A stretch of 64,000 nucleotides of DNA from Larix kaempferi (Eukaryota; Streptophyta; Pinopsida; Pinales; Pinaceae): contig BSBM01002073.1 of assembly GCA_027924585.1 (NCBI GenBank), positions 124,001-188,000 of the forward strand. The letters are read 5' to 3'. Positions 24,401-35,899 of this stretch are shown piece after piece. Each line of letters opens with the position of its first letter. The stretch's first letter is position 1. Below the pieces are notes generated by a model. The model searched no databases. It worked only from the letters and a program-made list of their open reading frames with translations, and was not told the DNA's origin. The position numbers and the translations under genes were made by a program.

Positions 24401-24755
24401 AGGAACCCATGTCAATGCTTCTCTTTACTTTGTTAGTATATTGTTTTTGGATGCATATGCTTTGTATGTCGTCCCGTAGGATTTGTTGATCCATAGTGTA
24501 TTAGCCCATGGTATTGACCCATGGTATTGGACGCATATGCTTTGTAAGTCATCTTGTAGTATTATATGTCCCATAGTATTGGGCATAGACCTAGTATATA
24601 AGTGTGTGTTAAGGCCAATGAAGGCACCGTGAAGTTATTTGTATTGAGCTTTCTCAAAGGAGGTTGCCCCGTTGAAGCGGCCTGCGATCAATAAAAGTAT
24701 TCTGTGATCTCATATATTGTGAATTTGATGAATTAATTGTTGCAGGTTCCTCACA
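24397..24755 (+). repeat. 5' LTR of element F
   Basis: 359 bp, paired with 34335-34708 (374 bp). The terminal inverted repeat is unusually long for an LTR (TGTCAGGAACC against GGTTCCTCACA). Internal short repeats of a gcatatgctttgta / cccatagtattg type occur, and the copy-number difference of these explains part of the length difference. Confidence 0.85.
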
Positions 24756-24757
24756 TC

Positions 24758-24769
24758 TGGTATCAAAGC
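24758..24769 (+). other. Primer-binding site of element F
   Basis: tggtatcaaagc lies 2 bases after the LTR. It matches the initiator tRNA-Met site tggtatcagagc with one mismatch. Confidence 0.75.
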
Positions 24770-25887
24770 ACTTTCTTGGGCTCTTTGGGTGAAATTTTTG
24801 CCAAAAAAAATTTCGCATATGTTGGAGGTTTGGATGTGGGAATAATCCCTATCCGCTTAATTGTGGGAAGTACTTGGACATAATCCCTAAAACCCATTGT
24901 GGGGAGTACCATGGGAACCCCGAAGTAGTTGTCCCATTGAGAGGACCTAGTAGCAAAAAGAAAAATGACCCCTACCTGATTGACTAGTTCCCACCCATGA
25001 GGTAAACCAAGAACTGTCATTTGTGGAAATGTTGTTATCAATTTTACCTGATCCGTGTAGTGAGGGGTACTACCCCAATACACAAGCTGTCAGACAGCAT
25101 TAGTGGCCAAGTGAAACCCCTGAACCGTTAGGAAGCGAAGCATATTTGGGGTCCATATCTATTTTCAGCTGAACTGTTTCCGATCACTTCTATGTCGTTA
25201 CAAATCCAACCATTCCCAATCCATTCTGAAAGTCATTTCAGATCCAACCATTTTTTATCCATTTTGAGCCCTTTTAGATCCAAATATTTTAGATCCATTC
25301 TGAAAGTCGTTTCATATCCAGCTGTTTTCAATCCATTCTAATCCGTTTCAGATCCAACCGTTTCAAATCCATTCTCAAAACCATTTCAGATCCAGCTGTT
25401 TCAGATCCATTCTGAAAGCCGTTTCAGATCCAACCATTTTCGATCCATTTCGACCCGTTTCAGATCCATATCTCCTTTGTTTTAACTATGTTTCCCCTGA
25501 AACTTCACCGACACCCTTACAATCCCATTTTTCATATTTCATTCCTGAGGACCCTATCCCAAATTCCACTTCCCAAAACCATAAATCCCACATTTTTCTA
25601 TTTTTATGGTTTGCCATAACTTCTTCGATTTTCACCCAATCACCTTCAAATTTTTCCATCGTGTTCATTCCCTATTTCTGCTTCTTTGTCCCTCTCTGAC
25701 AAATTTTCCCATTCTTTCACCCCGCTTCTGAAATCCTCATTTTCTACTTCCCTGTCCATTCGAAAGTGTCCAAAACCTACTCAAACCCCAATTACCCATA
25801 AGAGTTTTTCCCAAATCCAAATTTCCCTTTACTATATAAGCTTTTGTTTTTGTTTTTCTACCCATTCACAAAAAAAAACTCCTAGTT
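24770..25887 (+). repeat. Leader of element F with tandem repeats at 25160-25470
   Basis: This is the non-coding leader between primer site and gag. From 25160 to 25470 phrases such as gatccattctgaaag and tttcagatccaacc alternate with a period near 40 bp, seven or so times. Each unit can form a small hairpin, for example 25226-25231 with 25236-25241. The rest shows no feature. Confidence 0.7.
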
Positions 25888-26104
25888 ATGGGTGTCACCC
25901 ATGAAGGAGCACAAATCATGGCAGAAGAACTTGTAGCCCTCAAAACCAAATTCCAAGATTTGGATGAAAAATTTCTCAGCCTCCATCTTCAGCATTTAGC
26001 CATGAACATTGTGTTTTCTTCTTCCAACAATTTTCGTGGGCTGAAGCTTGATTTTCCTCGCTTCAATGGTAATTATCCGACTGGATGGATATACTAAGAA
26101 GAAC
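25888..26104 (+). pseudogene. gag of element F, 5' part
   Basis: The frame starts MGVTHEGAQIMAEELVAL and reaches the typical Ty3/gypsy Gag phrase LDFPRFNGNYPTGWIY, then a stop at 26095-26097 just before the copia insertion. In this family the phrase continues directly into an EQYF-type motif. That motif is encoded here by bases on both sides of element E, showing that E landed inside gag. The stop looks independent of the insertion. Gag would form the particle core. Confidence 0.8.
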
Positions 26105-26109
26105 AATAT

Positions 26110-26812
26110 TGTTAGAACATTTTTACACCTATGTACATTAATCATTTATTAATGATGGTTAATTAGTGCCCAAGTGATTAATTATTACATCCCTAAGTTG
26201 GTTAGCTACTAAATGGTCAAATTATCATGAACTGGTTAGCAATGTGAACAGTTGCTGAGTCAAACCAGCTATGTGGAGCGCTCCCCAGGGCAATTAATGC
26301 ACTCAGCATGCCTAGAGCGCCCTCCTCAGGTCATTTAATGCACTCAGCATGCTTCTCTTCTACCTAGGGCGCATTTGCTCAGTTTGTGGACAATCTTGCC
26401 TTGTTTTGTCATATTTTTGCCCAATTTTAGCTACCAAACCTCTAACCAACCAGTTTCTTCACATGTGTGAGGTCACATGGGCCTGTCCAGTCATTCCTAG
26501 CATTCACACAGCTGATTCGAACCAGTTTGGGATGGTTTGGGATTTTTTGGTCAACCTAGGGGGGTTTGAGCTATTTCTAAGCTAGATCAGTGTGAACACT
26601 CCAGATGGATTCGAATTCTTCCAGATTTGTATATATGGGCGTTCTTAACCTATGTTAAGGTTGGACAGTTAATAATATTGACATTATTCACCATTTCATG
26701 TGTATTGTTCTTCATTCATTTAAATTTTTATGCTATTCTTGCAAATGTTGTGCAATCTTTCACCAGTGAGGAATCCACAGTAGCTAGGTTCAGCTGTGAT
26801 TGAGATTTTACA
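26110..26812 (+). repeat. 5' LTR of element E
   Basis: 703 bp starting TGTTAGAACA and ending TTTTACA. A TATA-like element (gtatatatggg) lies near 26629-26639, with a tract reading ctttcaccagtgagg downstream. The 78-codon open frame inside (26349-26585) recurs in the 3' LTR only because the LTRs are copies, and it is not taken as a gene. Confidence 0.95.
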
Positions 26813-26824
26813 TGGTATCAGAGC
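26813..26824 (+). other. Primer-binding site of element E (tRNA-Met)
   Basis: tggtatcagagc directly abuts the LTR and matches the 3' end of plant initiator tRNA-Met perfectly. Confidence 0.95.
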
Positions 26825-27088
26825 TCTTGGAGCTAGAATTCGAACCAGCAAGACTGTTGTAGTGGATTGCCAGAAGCAGTGGAGAAACCACATAATTCCT
26901 GAGGCCATTGCCTTGAGCTTACTGGAGAAATCTAGTGGCTCCTCTCAGGTGTGATGCTCTCCCGAATGCACCCACTATCCATACAGGGTTCGAATCTGTT
27001 AGTGTAGATCCCTCCAGAGTGATTTGAGAGTTGTTTGCAGGTATTGAAGATCAGCATTGTCAGCAAGTGCGAATTGCAGCAGAGGAGA

Positions 27089-30000
27089 ATGGAGCCATCT
27101 CATCCAAACGTGCTCACACCCTTCAACTATTTCGATTGGAAGGTAGAAATGGTGATTTTGCTGAGATCCAAGGGTCTCTACAGAATCACAATGGGCACTG
27201 AGGTTGAGCCAAACTCAGCTGTGGAGAAATCCAAGTTTTTTAACAGAATGGATGAGGCATTTGGCCTCCTTTGTCTCAGCATTTCGAGAGACCTCCTGTT
27301 TCATGTAGAAAGTCTAGCAACTCCAAATGAAGTGTGGCTCAAGCTTGAGACACTGTTTGGAAAGACTGATGAGATGAGAGGCCACCAGCTCGAAAATGAG
27401 CTTGTCTCACTGAGCCCAGGGAATTTCGATTCCATCCAGGACTTCTTCACCAAGTTCAAGAACTTGGTCTTGCAGATCAGACAATGTGGCATAGAGAAGA
27501 AAGAAGAACAGTTGGTGTTGTCCATTCTCTCCAAATTGGGTTCTGAATACTCAGTTTTTGTGTCTTCCTTCAACTCCATAAGGCTCACAGTTAGAGGTTG
27601 GAAGATGCCATCTCTGGCTGACTTCATGGAGATGCTAACTCAAGAGCAAGACAAGCTGGTCTTGATGGGCTCCATCAAGCAAAAAGATCAAGTTCTTGCA
27701 GCTGGAGATTCGAAATGTGGAAGAGGCAAGCAAAAACCCAGGGGATCGAAATCTCAAGAGAAGAAGAGGAAGGATGAGAGGCCCAAATCCTCTGAGGGAG
27801 TTTCGAATAATGTCAAGAACAAGAGAAAGAAGGCTGAGAAGACAAAATGTAGCTACTGTCAAAGAGGTTTTCATCCAGAGAGCTCATGCATGAAGAAAAC
27901 CATAGACACCATGACCCATCTCCTACAGAAAAATAATATTCCTCTTCCTGAAAGTTCCAAGAAGAAGGAGTGCGTTTCTGAAGACAAGGAGAGCTGCCAT
28001 GCTTTGGTGGCTAGTTCATCTCATTCACCTTTGTTCATCATTGATTCAGGTGCCTCAAGGCACATGGCTTCCTCAAGAGACTCGTTTTCTGAACTTGCAC
28101 CCTACAGTGGCCTCTCAATTCGAATGGGAGATGACTCAGAAATCCCTGCTCATGGCATTGGGAAAATCTATATGGAGAATGGCTTCTTATCCAATGTGCT
28201 GTATGTGCCAAATCTTGCAGCAAAATTGCTCTCTGTATATCAAATGACACATACTGGAGCAGCAAAGAAGGTGGTCTTCACTCAGGATGATGTGGAGATA
28301 TCAGAAGTTTCCACCGGGAAAATTGTTGCAAAGGGTGTTGCAGACCATGACATGAAGATGTACAAGTTCTCCCACTTTCTCGAGTTCTCTTCACCAAGTG
28401 TGCTTCTGTCACATGGGAATGAGACCAGCAAGATATGGCATCAAAGGTATGGTCACCTAAACTACAGATATCTTCAAGTTTTGAGCAAAGAAAAGATGGT
28501 AGAAGGGCTGCCACAAATCAGTTTTTCAAGTGGAACATGCAAGGGTTGCATGATTGGGAAGCATCCTGAAAAGAAGTATGACAAAGGGAAGGCAAGGAGG
28601 GCTGATCAACCACTTGGAATAGTGAATTCTGATCTGATAGGGCCACTCCCCACTCCCTCCTATGGCTGCAGCAAATATGTGCTCACCTTCATCGATGACT
28701 ACTCAAGGTACTGCTGGTTATTTTTCCTTAAGCAAAAATCTGAAGTCTTTGAATGTTTCAAAATTTTTAAGAGCATGGTTGAGAACTTCAGTGGGAAGGC
28801 CATGAAGGTTTTGAGGACTGATAATGGCAGAGAGTATGTCAATAACAATTTGCAGCAGCTCTGTCAAGAGCATGGCATTCAGATGCAACACTCAGTGCCC
28901 TACACACCACAGCAAAATGGTGTTGCAGAGCGCAAAAATAGAGCACTGAAAGAGATGGCAACTTGCATGTTGCAAGCAAGGGATTTGTCTCCCAAATTAT
29001 GGGCTGAAGATATGAATTGTGCAGCATATGTTCAGAACAGAGCACCACACAAAGCTTTGCAAGGAATCACTCCATTTGAAGCATGGATGGGCCACAAGCC
29101 CAATGTCTCACATTTCAGAATTTTTGGCTCAAGGGCTTGGGCCAGAATTCCATCGGAGAAGAGAAAGGCATTGCAGCCCCAAAGCAAGGAGTCAATCATG
29201 GTTGGGTATGCAGAGGATTCCAAGGGCTACAAGCTCTTTGATCCATCCACTCACAAAACTTTCATTGAAAGAAGTGTCAAATTTGAAGAGGAAGAATTCT
29301 TGCAAGCTAGTGAACAAGGTGATGGGGAATGCTCATTCCCTCGTCTTGATGATGAAGTAAGTAGTGATTCTTTCTCTGATATTTCTGATTCTGATATTGC
29401 TGAAGATGATGTTGATATGGATTCTGAACATATCCCCCCTTCAAGGCCCAAGTGGGCAGAGAAAACAATTCAAAGTGCCGGAGAGCTTGTGGGAGATCCC
29501 CAAGATGCTAGGAAAACTAGATCTCAATTTCACAATTCCTTTGCATGTGATAATTCTGATCTGAGTAAGGCATGTTACTTGATGGTTGGATCTGATCCAA
29601 TGTCATATTCATAAGCATGTACAGACCCAAGGTGGCAATCAGCCATGCAAGAGGAGATGAACTCACTCCATGAGAACAAAACTTGGGATTTGGTCCCTCT
29701 TCCTCCCAAGAGGAAACTAGTGCAATGCAAGTGGATTTATAGAACCAAAATTGGATCTGATTGCTCTGATCTGAAGTATAAGGCCAGGTTGGTGGCTAAG
29801 GGTTACTCTCAGGTCCAAGGAGTGGACTATACAGAGACATTTGCACCGGTGGCAAAGATGGACTCCATAAGACTAGTTTTGGCCATTGGGGCTTCCAAGC
29901 GATGGGAGATTCATCACATGGATGTAAAAAGTGCCTTTCTTCATGGGGATCTGAATGAGGAGATATATATGCAGCAGCCTGAAGGTTTTATTTCTGATCA

Positions 30001-31117
30001 TACACTTGTTTGCAGGTTGAACAAGTCACTCTATGGGCTCAAGCAAGCTCCTAGAGCATGGTATGCAAAAATGGACAATTTTCTGCTATCTTTGGGGTTT
30101 GAGAGGTGTAAGTCTGATCCAAATGTGTATATGCAGCATGTTAGTGATCTGATATTGATTATTGTACTGTATGTTGATGATCTTTTGATCACTGGTAGCT
30201 GCACCAAAGAACTTGACTCAGTTAAGAGAGCATTGCACAGTGCATTCTCCATGACCGATCTAGGATTGCTAAAACAATTTCTGGGTTTGGAGATAGATCA
30301 ATCTGTGAATGGAATTTCTGTATGTCAGTCAAGGTATGCTTCAGATTTGCTGCAGAAATTTAAGATGGCTGAATGTAAGTCTGCAAAATTTCCATTTCTT
30401 TCAGGAGTTAAGCTTACAGAATGGGGTTCTTCACCACTAGTTGACAGTTCGTTGTATAGGCAACTTGTTGGAAGCTTGCTATATCTTACTCATTCTAGAC
30501 CAGATTTGTCATATGCTGTTGGGGCTGTTGCAAGGCACATGCAAGAGCCTCATGAGATCCATTGGAAGGCAGCCAAGAGGATCCTTCATTATGTTCAGGG
30601 TACTAAGTCCTTTGGTATCCATTATGCTGCTGGTTCATCCCTTGAACTAGTAGGATTTACAGATTCTGATTGGGCCGGTGATTGTGTTGATCGGAAGTCA
30701 ACTTCTGGTTATGTCTTTATGCTTGCACATGGACCTATATGCTGGTCAAGCAAGAAACAAAGCACTATTTCCTTATCTTCAGCTGAGGCCGAGTACAGGG
30801 GAGCAGTCAATGCAGCCACACAATGTGTTTGGTTGCAAGGTATTCTTGCAGAGTTCGGGATTGTCTTTGATTCACCCACTATTCTTTGGTGTGATAATCA
30901 AAGTACAATCAAGATTTCTACCGATCCAGTACAGAGACAGAGGACCAAGCACATAGAGATACACATGCATTACATTCGGGGGTTGGTGCATGACCGGACC
31001 ATAGCATTGCAGTATTGCCCATCCAGTGAGCAAACTGCTGATATCTTCACCAAGTGTTTTACCGAGAAGACCTTCACTCACCTTAGATCTTTGCTTGGGG
31101 TGAGTGATGCATGGTGA
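27089..31117 (+). pseudogene. gag-pol polyprotein of element E (single nonsense codon)
   Basis: One frame of about 1,342 codons is broken only by TAA at 29612-29614 (codon 842). I start at the ATG at 27089 (MEPSHPN), the usual copia Gag start; an upstream in-frame ATG exists at 27035. In order: Gag; zinc knuckle CSYCQRGFHPESSC (C254, C257, H262, C267); aspartic protease with IDSGAS (D319); integrase with an H-H-C-C finger (WHQRYGHLNY...CKGC) and catalytic D515, D578, E614 (35 residues between the last two, as in active enzymes); reverse transcriptase with YVDD at 30170-30181; and RNase H with TDSDWAG and a later CDNQS motif. The stop falls between integrase and reverse transcriptase and would separate the particle proteins and integrase from the polymerase. 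It would be a C-to-T change from a glutamine codon. It could be a recent mutation or, less likely, a suppressible stop. Confidence 0.93.
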
Positions 31118-31288
31118 TGATTGGTGTATTTTGATATATGCCACATGTCCATTTTAGAGGGGAGGTTTTATTTCCCATGTGGTTTTCCTCCTTACCTTGG
31201 TTACATGGACAAATAAATTTTCATGATGTAAAAGGTGACTTGAGCCTAGTTGCCAAGGCCTTAATTTTTGATATTTCACTAAGTCTAT

Positions 31289-31300
31289 CTTAAGGGGGGG
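31289..31300 (+). other. Polypurine tract of element E
   Basis: cttaaggggggg directly precedes the 3' LTR. Confidence 0.9.
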
Positions 31301-32003
31301 TGTTAGAACATTTTTACACCTATGTACATTAATCATTTATTAATGATGGTTAATTAGTGCCCAAGTGATTAATTATTACATCCCTAAGTTGGTTAGCTAC
31401 TAAATGGTCAAATTATCATGAACTGGTTAGCAATGTGAACAGTTGCTGAGTCAAACCAGCTATGTGGAGCGCTCCCCAGGGCAATTAATGCACTCAGCAT
31501 GCCTAGAGCGCCCTCCTCAGGTCATTTAATGCACTCAGCATGCTTCTCTTCTACCTAGGGCGCATTTGCTCAGTTTGTGGACAATCTTGCCTTGTTTTGT
31601 CATATTTTTGCCCAATTTTAGCTACCAAACCTCTAACCAACCAGTTTCTTCACATGTGTGAGGTCACATGGGCCTGTCCAGTCATTCCTAGCATTCACAC
31701 AGCTGATTCGAACCAGTTTGGGATGGTTTGGGATTTTTTGGTCAACCTAGGGGGGTTTGAGCTATTTCTAAGCTAGATCAGTGTGAACACTCCAGATGGA
31801 TTCGAATTCTTCCAGATTTGTATATATGGGTGTTCTTAACCTATGTTAAGGTTGGAAAGTTAATAATATTGACATTATTCACCATTTCATGTGTATTGTT
31901 CTTCATTCATTTAAATTTTTATGCTATTCTTGCAAATGTTGTGCAATCTTTCACCAGTGAGGAATCCACAGTAGCTAGGTTCAGCTGTGATTGAGATTTT
32001 ACA
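31301..32003 (+). repeat. 3' LTR of element E
   Basis: 703 bp, two differences from the 5' LTR. It is followed by the AATAT duplication and then by gag of element F in frame with the part left of E. Confidence 0.95.
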
Positions 32004-32008
32004 AATAT

Positions 32009-33318
32009 TTTAGTCTGCATAATACTTTTGATGTCCAAAAAGTTCCACTTGCATCGTTTCATTTGGAACAGGAAGACCTTCAATGGTACCGTTGGTACAT
32101 CAAGGTTCGTGATGAGTCAAAATGGACAGATTTTTGCCAACTCCTTTTGCAATAATTTGGTCCTAGTGATTTTGATGACTTCACAAAAGCACTCACTAAA
32201 CTTTACCAATTTGGCACTGTGAGAGAGTATCAGATAGAATTTGAGAAACTAGCCAATCACACTGAAGGATTATTTGATGAATTCTACAGGAGTTGTTTTA
32301 TCAACGGTCTTAAGTATGAAATCCGCACAGCGGTTAAAATGTTCCTCCCCAACACAATGATGTAATCCCTAGGGTTGGCTAAGTTGGCAGAGGACAAGAT
32401 CACAGCCCAACAACGCTCCCAATCCACTTTTGTTTCATTCAAAAATACAGTTTCCCAACGACCTTCCATCACACCATCTCCTCGCACCACTCCTATCAAG
32501 CATTTTTCTAAAGCATAGATGCGGGAACGTAGCGAAAAATGGCTTTGTTATAATTGTGATGAGAAATTCACTCAGGGACATAGATGTCTTGAGCAACAAC
32601 TCTATCTCTTAGATGTGGATTCTCCGCCTGCCTCTGAACTTGGTGTAGAATCTCCAGAGACACTTGATGATTAGGTTGACATTCACTAGTCTCCTGTTGA
32701 CCCTCCGTCTCTGGATGATCACTAGAGATATCTCTCCATGCTTTAGCCGAAGTCACCACCCCACAAACAATGCGGGTCAGGGGTTACTTAAAGAATATCC
32801 CTCTTATAATACTCATTGATTCAAGTAGCACTCATAATTTCATTGACCATCGGATTGCCAAACAGGGTATTTTTTTTGTCCATCCTTGCTTCAACTTTTA
32901 AGTCATGATTGCCAATGGGGACACCTTACCTTACAAGGGGAAGTGTCAAAATGTGCATATCTCTTTGGAATATTATAACCTGCACTCTGAAATGTTTTCC
33001 TTGCCCTTAGGTGGATGTGATGTGGTTTTGGTCGTTCAATGGTTACACACACTTGGCCCCTTCTTACGGGATTTTTCTGAAATTTGGATGCAGTTTCTAG
33101 TCAATGGGAAACAACACACATTTACGGGCTTACAAGCAGGGTCTCTCTGCATCATCAGTTCACATCGCCTAGAAAAGATCCTTAAGAAGAATTCACATGG
33201 TGTCATCACTCAGCACCATTCCATTCAGATGCACCCATCAACGGTCTCCACTACTTCCTTGGATAGATATGCAAGTGTCTTCGCTGAACCAGTGGGCTTG
33301 CCGCCTTCAAGATACCTT
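32009..33318 (+). pseudogene. gag 3' part, zinc knuckle and protease of element F
   Basis: Several frames read together give Ty3/gypsy Gag (LEQEDLQWYRWYI, then FDDFTKALTKLYQFGTVREY), a zinc knuckle CYNCDEKFTQGHRC near 32545-32590, and a protease region with ILIDSSSTHNFID, where the usual catalytic D-S-G has lost its glycine. The stretch LPLGGCDVVLVVQWLHTLGP is the normal protease-to-polymerase linker. At least seven stops interrupt it. The last recognisable phrase, FAEPVGLPPSR, is the start of reverse transcriptase; the rest of that domain is deleted. Confidence 0.85.
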
Positions 33319-34334
33319 TCTAGTAAGAATTTAGTTGCATCTACATCATAGAAGGAAATGATGCCTATTTTGCATGCAGTACAGAAGTGGTAGCCATACC
33401 TATTAGGGAATTATTTATGCATTAAGACTGATCACCAGATTCTGGAAAATTTCCTGGAACAATGGGTCTCCTCCCCAACACACCTGAAATGGGTTATCCA
33501 ACTCATGGGTTATTCCTATGCGATCACTTACAAGAAGGGAAAGGACAATCTAGTGGTAGATTCTCCTTCTCGCACATTTGATGACCCAGTTTCTCTTACA
33601 ACTATTTCTTTGCTTGTTCTGAATGAGTTGCAATCTGTTCAACAGGGCTATGCCTTTTATGAACTCCATGCTTATCCATCGGTAGGGCACTCTGGGTTCC
33701 TCAAAACTTATGACCGAGAACAATGTAACTTATTTTGGCAGGGACTGAAAATTACAAATCAAGAGATGGTGGCTGACTATGATACTTTCTAGGTCAACAA
33801 GGATGAAATGACACTCGTTTCGAGATTGCTCGAGCCCTTGCCCATCCCTACACAAATTTGGACAGTTATTTCTATGGATTTCCTTGAATCAGTTTGGTGG
33901 TACAATACCACATCTAAAATGACACCATATGAATAAATATATGGACAAGAACCGCCAGTTCTTCTTCCATACACCCTCAACAGTTCCCCAGTTCAGGAAA
34001 TTGACTTGGTTCTTCAAAACCGCGATTAGATTCTTCTCATTTTGCATGACAAACTTCACATGGCAAGAATTCGAATGAAACAACAAGCCGATCAACATCA
34101 TTCTGAGTGCACTTTTCAAGTAGGTGATATGGTTCTTCTTCATCTACAACCTTCCAATCAATTCTCCCTGAAACTCAAAAGGAATCAGCTTCTCTCTCAA
34201 TCTATCAAAGAGGTATTAATTTAGTGGCACGGAATGCAACCTGAGGATGCTACAGGGGAACCACTCCTTCAGATTCCTCCTCAATTTCCACATCTAAAGC
34301 TTTGAGGACAAAGCTTTTTCTAAGGGAGAGGGGA
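33319..34334 (+). pseudogene. RNase H and integrase remnants of element F, with purine tract
   Basis: Directly after the truncated polymerase start, the sequence gives RNase H (KEMMPILHAVQKW, then KTDHQILENFLEQ and YKKGKDNLVVDSPSR), the integrase zinc-binding start (YPSVGHSGFLKTYDR, LFWQGL) and then the entry to the core (WTVISMDFLES). It then jumps straight to the integrase C-terminal phrases TSKMTPYE and GQEPPVLLPY. The D-D-E core is therefore gone. The DNA-binding tail (QADQHHSECTFQVGDMVLLHL) follows, and a purine tract (taagggagagggga, 34321-34334) precedes the LTR. Confidence 0.85.
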
Positions 34335-34708
34335 TGTTAGGAACCTGTGTCAACCCTTCTCTTTACTTTGTTAGTATATTGTTGTTGGATGCATATGCTT
34401 TGTAAGTTGTCCCGTAGTATTTGTTGATCCATAGTTTGTATTAGCCCATGGTATTTACCCATAGTATTGGATGCATAAGCTTTGTAAGTCATCTCATAGT
34501 ATTATGTGTCCCATGGTATTAACCCATAGTATTGGGCATATACTTAGTATATAAGTGTGTGTTGAGGCCAATGAAGGCACCGTGAAGTTATTTGTATTGA
34601 GCTTGCTCAAAGAAGGTTGCCCCCTCGAAGTGGCCCGCGATCAATAAAAATATTTTGTGATCTCATATATTGTGCATTTTATCAATTAATTGTTGCAGGT
34701 TCCTCACA
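34335..34708 (+). repeat. 3' LTR of element F
   Basis: 374 bp starting TGTTAGGAACC and ending GGTTCCTCACA. It is directly followed by cacaca and (CT)n satellite. Substitutions relative to the 5' LTR are frequent, so F is much older than E. Confidence 0.85.
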
Positions 34709-35102
34709 CACACACTCTCTCTCTCTCACCCTACACTCACTAACCCTTTATAACCCCCTCTATCACTCTATCACACCACTAGTACTCCCCCTCATCTCTC
34801 TCTCTCTATCCTACTCCACCTACGCCTAACTCCCACACCTGTGTTTTTCTAGTAAGCCCCTAACAAAATCCCCACTCTCTCACACATACTCCCACTACCC
34901 TTAACCCCACCTATAACTCCATAAACCCACTCATATTCTCCCTAATCCTCCCGCTCTCTCTAAATATACTTTCATAAACCCCTCTCTCTCTCTCTCTCTC
35001 ACTACGATACTCCTCACCCTACCTTTAACCCCCTTCCTCTCTCTCTCTCTCACTCACTCACACACACACACACACACCTATTCCTCCTAACCCTTACTAA
35101 TC

Positions 35103-35136
<34 letters not shown>

Positions 35137-35636
35137 AGTAACCTCCCCCCCTCTTTCCTCCCCTCTCCTTAACAATTACTATAACTTTGTTTAACTTTCT
35201 CTCTCTCCCCTACACATCTTCCTACCCCTAAACCCTCAATCATTAACCTTTTCTCTCACTCTCTCTTCCCCTACTTAACCCCTTACCTACAAGGCCCCTA
35301 TCCTCTCTCTCTATCTTTCTCTCTCACACACACACACCCCTTCTCCTCCACCTACTATAAACCCCCCTTCTCCTCTCTCTCTCTATATATTTATCATCAT
35401 CTCCTTAACCCTTACAAAGCACCCCTCTCACTCTCTCACCCCCTACTGATCACCTTACCTCTAACACCCCCTCCAACTCTCTTTCTCTCTCTCTCTTCTA
35501 ACCCTTAATAACCCTCTCTCTCACTCTCTCTCTACCCTATACCTCCATCTTGACTAAACCCACACCTCTCCCTCTTCCCCCCAACCCCCTAACACACCCC
35601 CATCTCTCTCACATAGTCTAACTACATATAACCCCC
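34709..35636. repeat. Polypyrimidine satellite, second block
   Basis: Same composition and phrases as 22173-24396 (ctaacccttactaatca, tctcactctatcacacc, (CT)n and (CA)n tracts). It is the continuation of that array on the other side of element F. Confidence 0.85.
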
Positions 35637-35899
35637 TGTTCACACTAAGGTTTTCATAGTGTAAATGATGGTGTGTAATAGGAAAGTGGTTTCAAAATTT
35701 CTTGATTTCATGAAAGAGGTCCCAAAATTGTTTTTGGTTTCATGATTCCATGATCAAAAGTGACCAAAATGGTGCATAAAAGTACTAAAAGAAGACAACA
35801 AAAGGAAAATTCAAAGAAATAAATGTTAAAAACAATAGCCTGAAAACAAGTATTGAAGGCATTATACAACATGCAAAATACATCGTTAATCGATGGATG

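Larger units (their letters stand above)
26110..32003 (+). mobile_element. Element E: young, nearly intact Ty1/copia retrotransposon
   Basis: The 703-bp LTRs (26110-26812 and 31301-32003) differ at only two positions by eye, at gggcg/gggtg and ggacag/ggaaag. Flanks carry a perfect AATAT target-site duplication (26105-26109 and 32004-32008). Primer site, full gag-pol and a G-run purine tract are in place. It is the youngest insertion in the window and lies inside gag of element F. One in-frame TAA in pol is the only visible defect. Confidence 0.95.
24397..34708 (+). mobile_element. Element F: decayed Ty3/gypsy element, split by copia element E
   Basis: LTRs at 24397-24755 and 34335-34708 share the ends TGTYAGGAACC...GGTTCCTCACA. 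The element has an initiator-Met-type primer site, gag, zinc knuckle, protease, RNase H and integrase remnants, then a purine tract. Two in-frame-looking internal deletions removed most of the reverse transcriptase (near 33318) and the integrase catalytic core (near 33895). Element E sits in gag. Both outer flanks are polypyrimidine satellite, so F inserted into that array. The exact target-site duplication is unclear (ctctc against cacac) because the flanks are simple repeats. Confidence 0.85.

Noticed and set aside
24758-24769. tRNA gene
   Set aside because: The tggtatca-type words at LTR edges are primer-binding sites. No cloverleaf-sized sequence surrounds any of them, and I saw no tRNA or rRNA gene in the window.
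26349-26585. 78-codon open frame, identical copy at 31540-31776
   Set aside because: It lies wholly inside the LTRs of element E. The identity only reflects the young LTR pair, and no protein family is recognisable.
28838-29048. Antisense frames within E gag-pol
   Set aside because: They are shadows of a strongly supported gag-pol frame.
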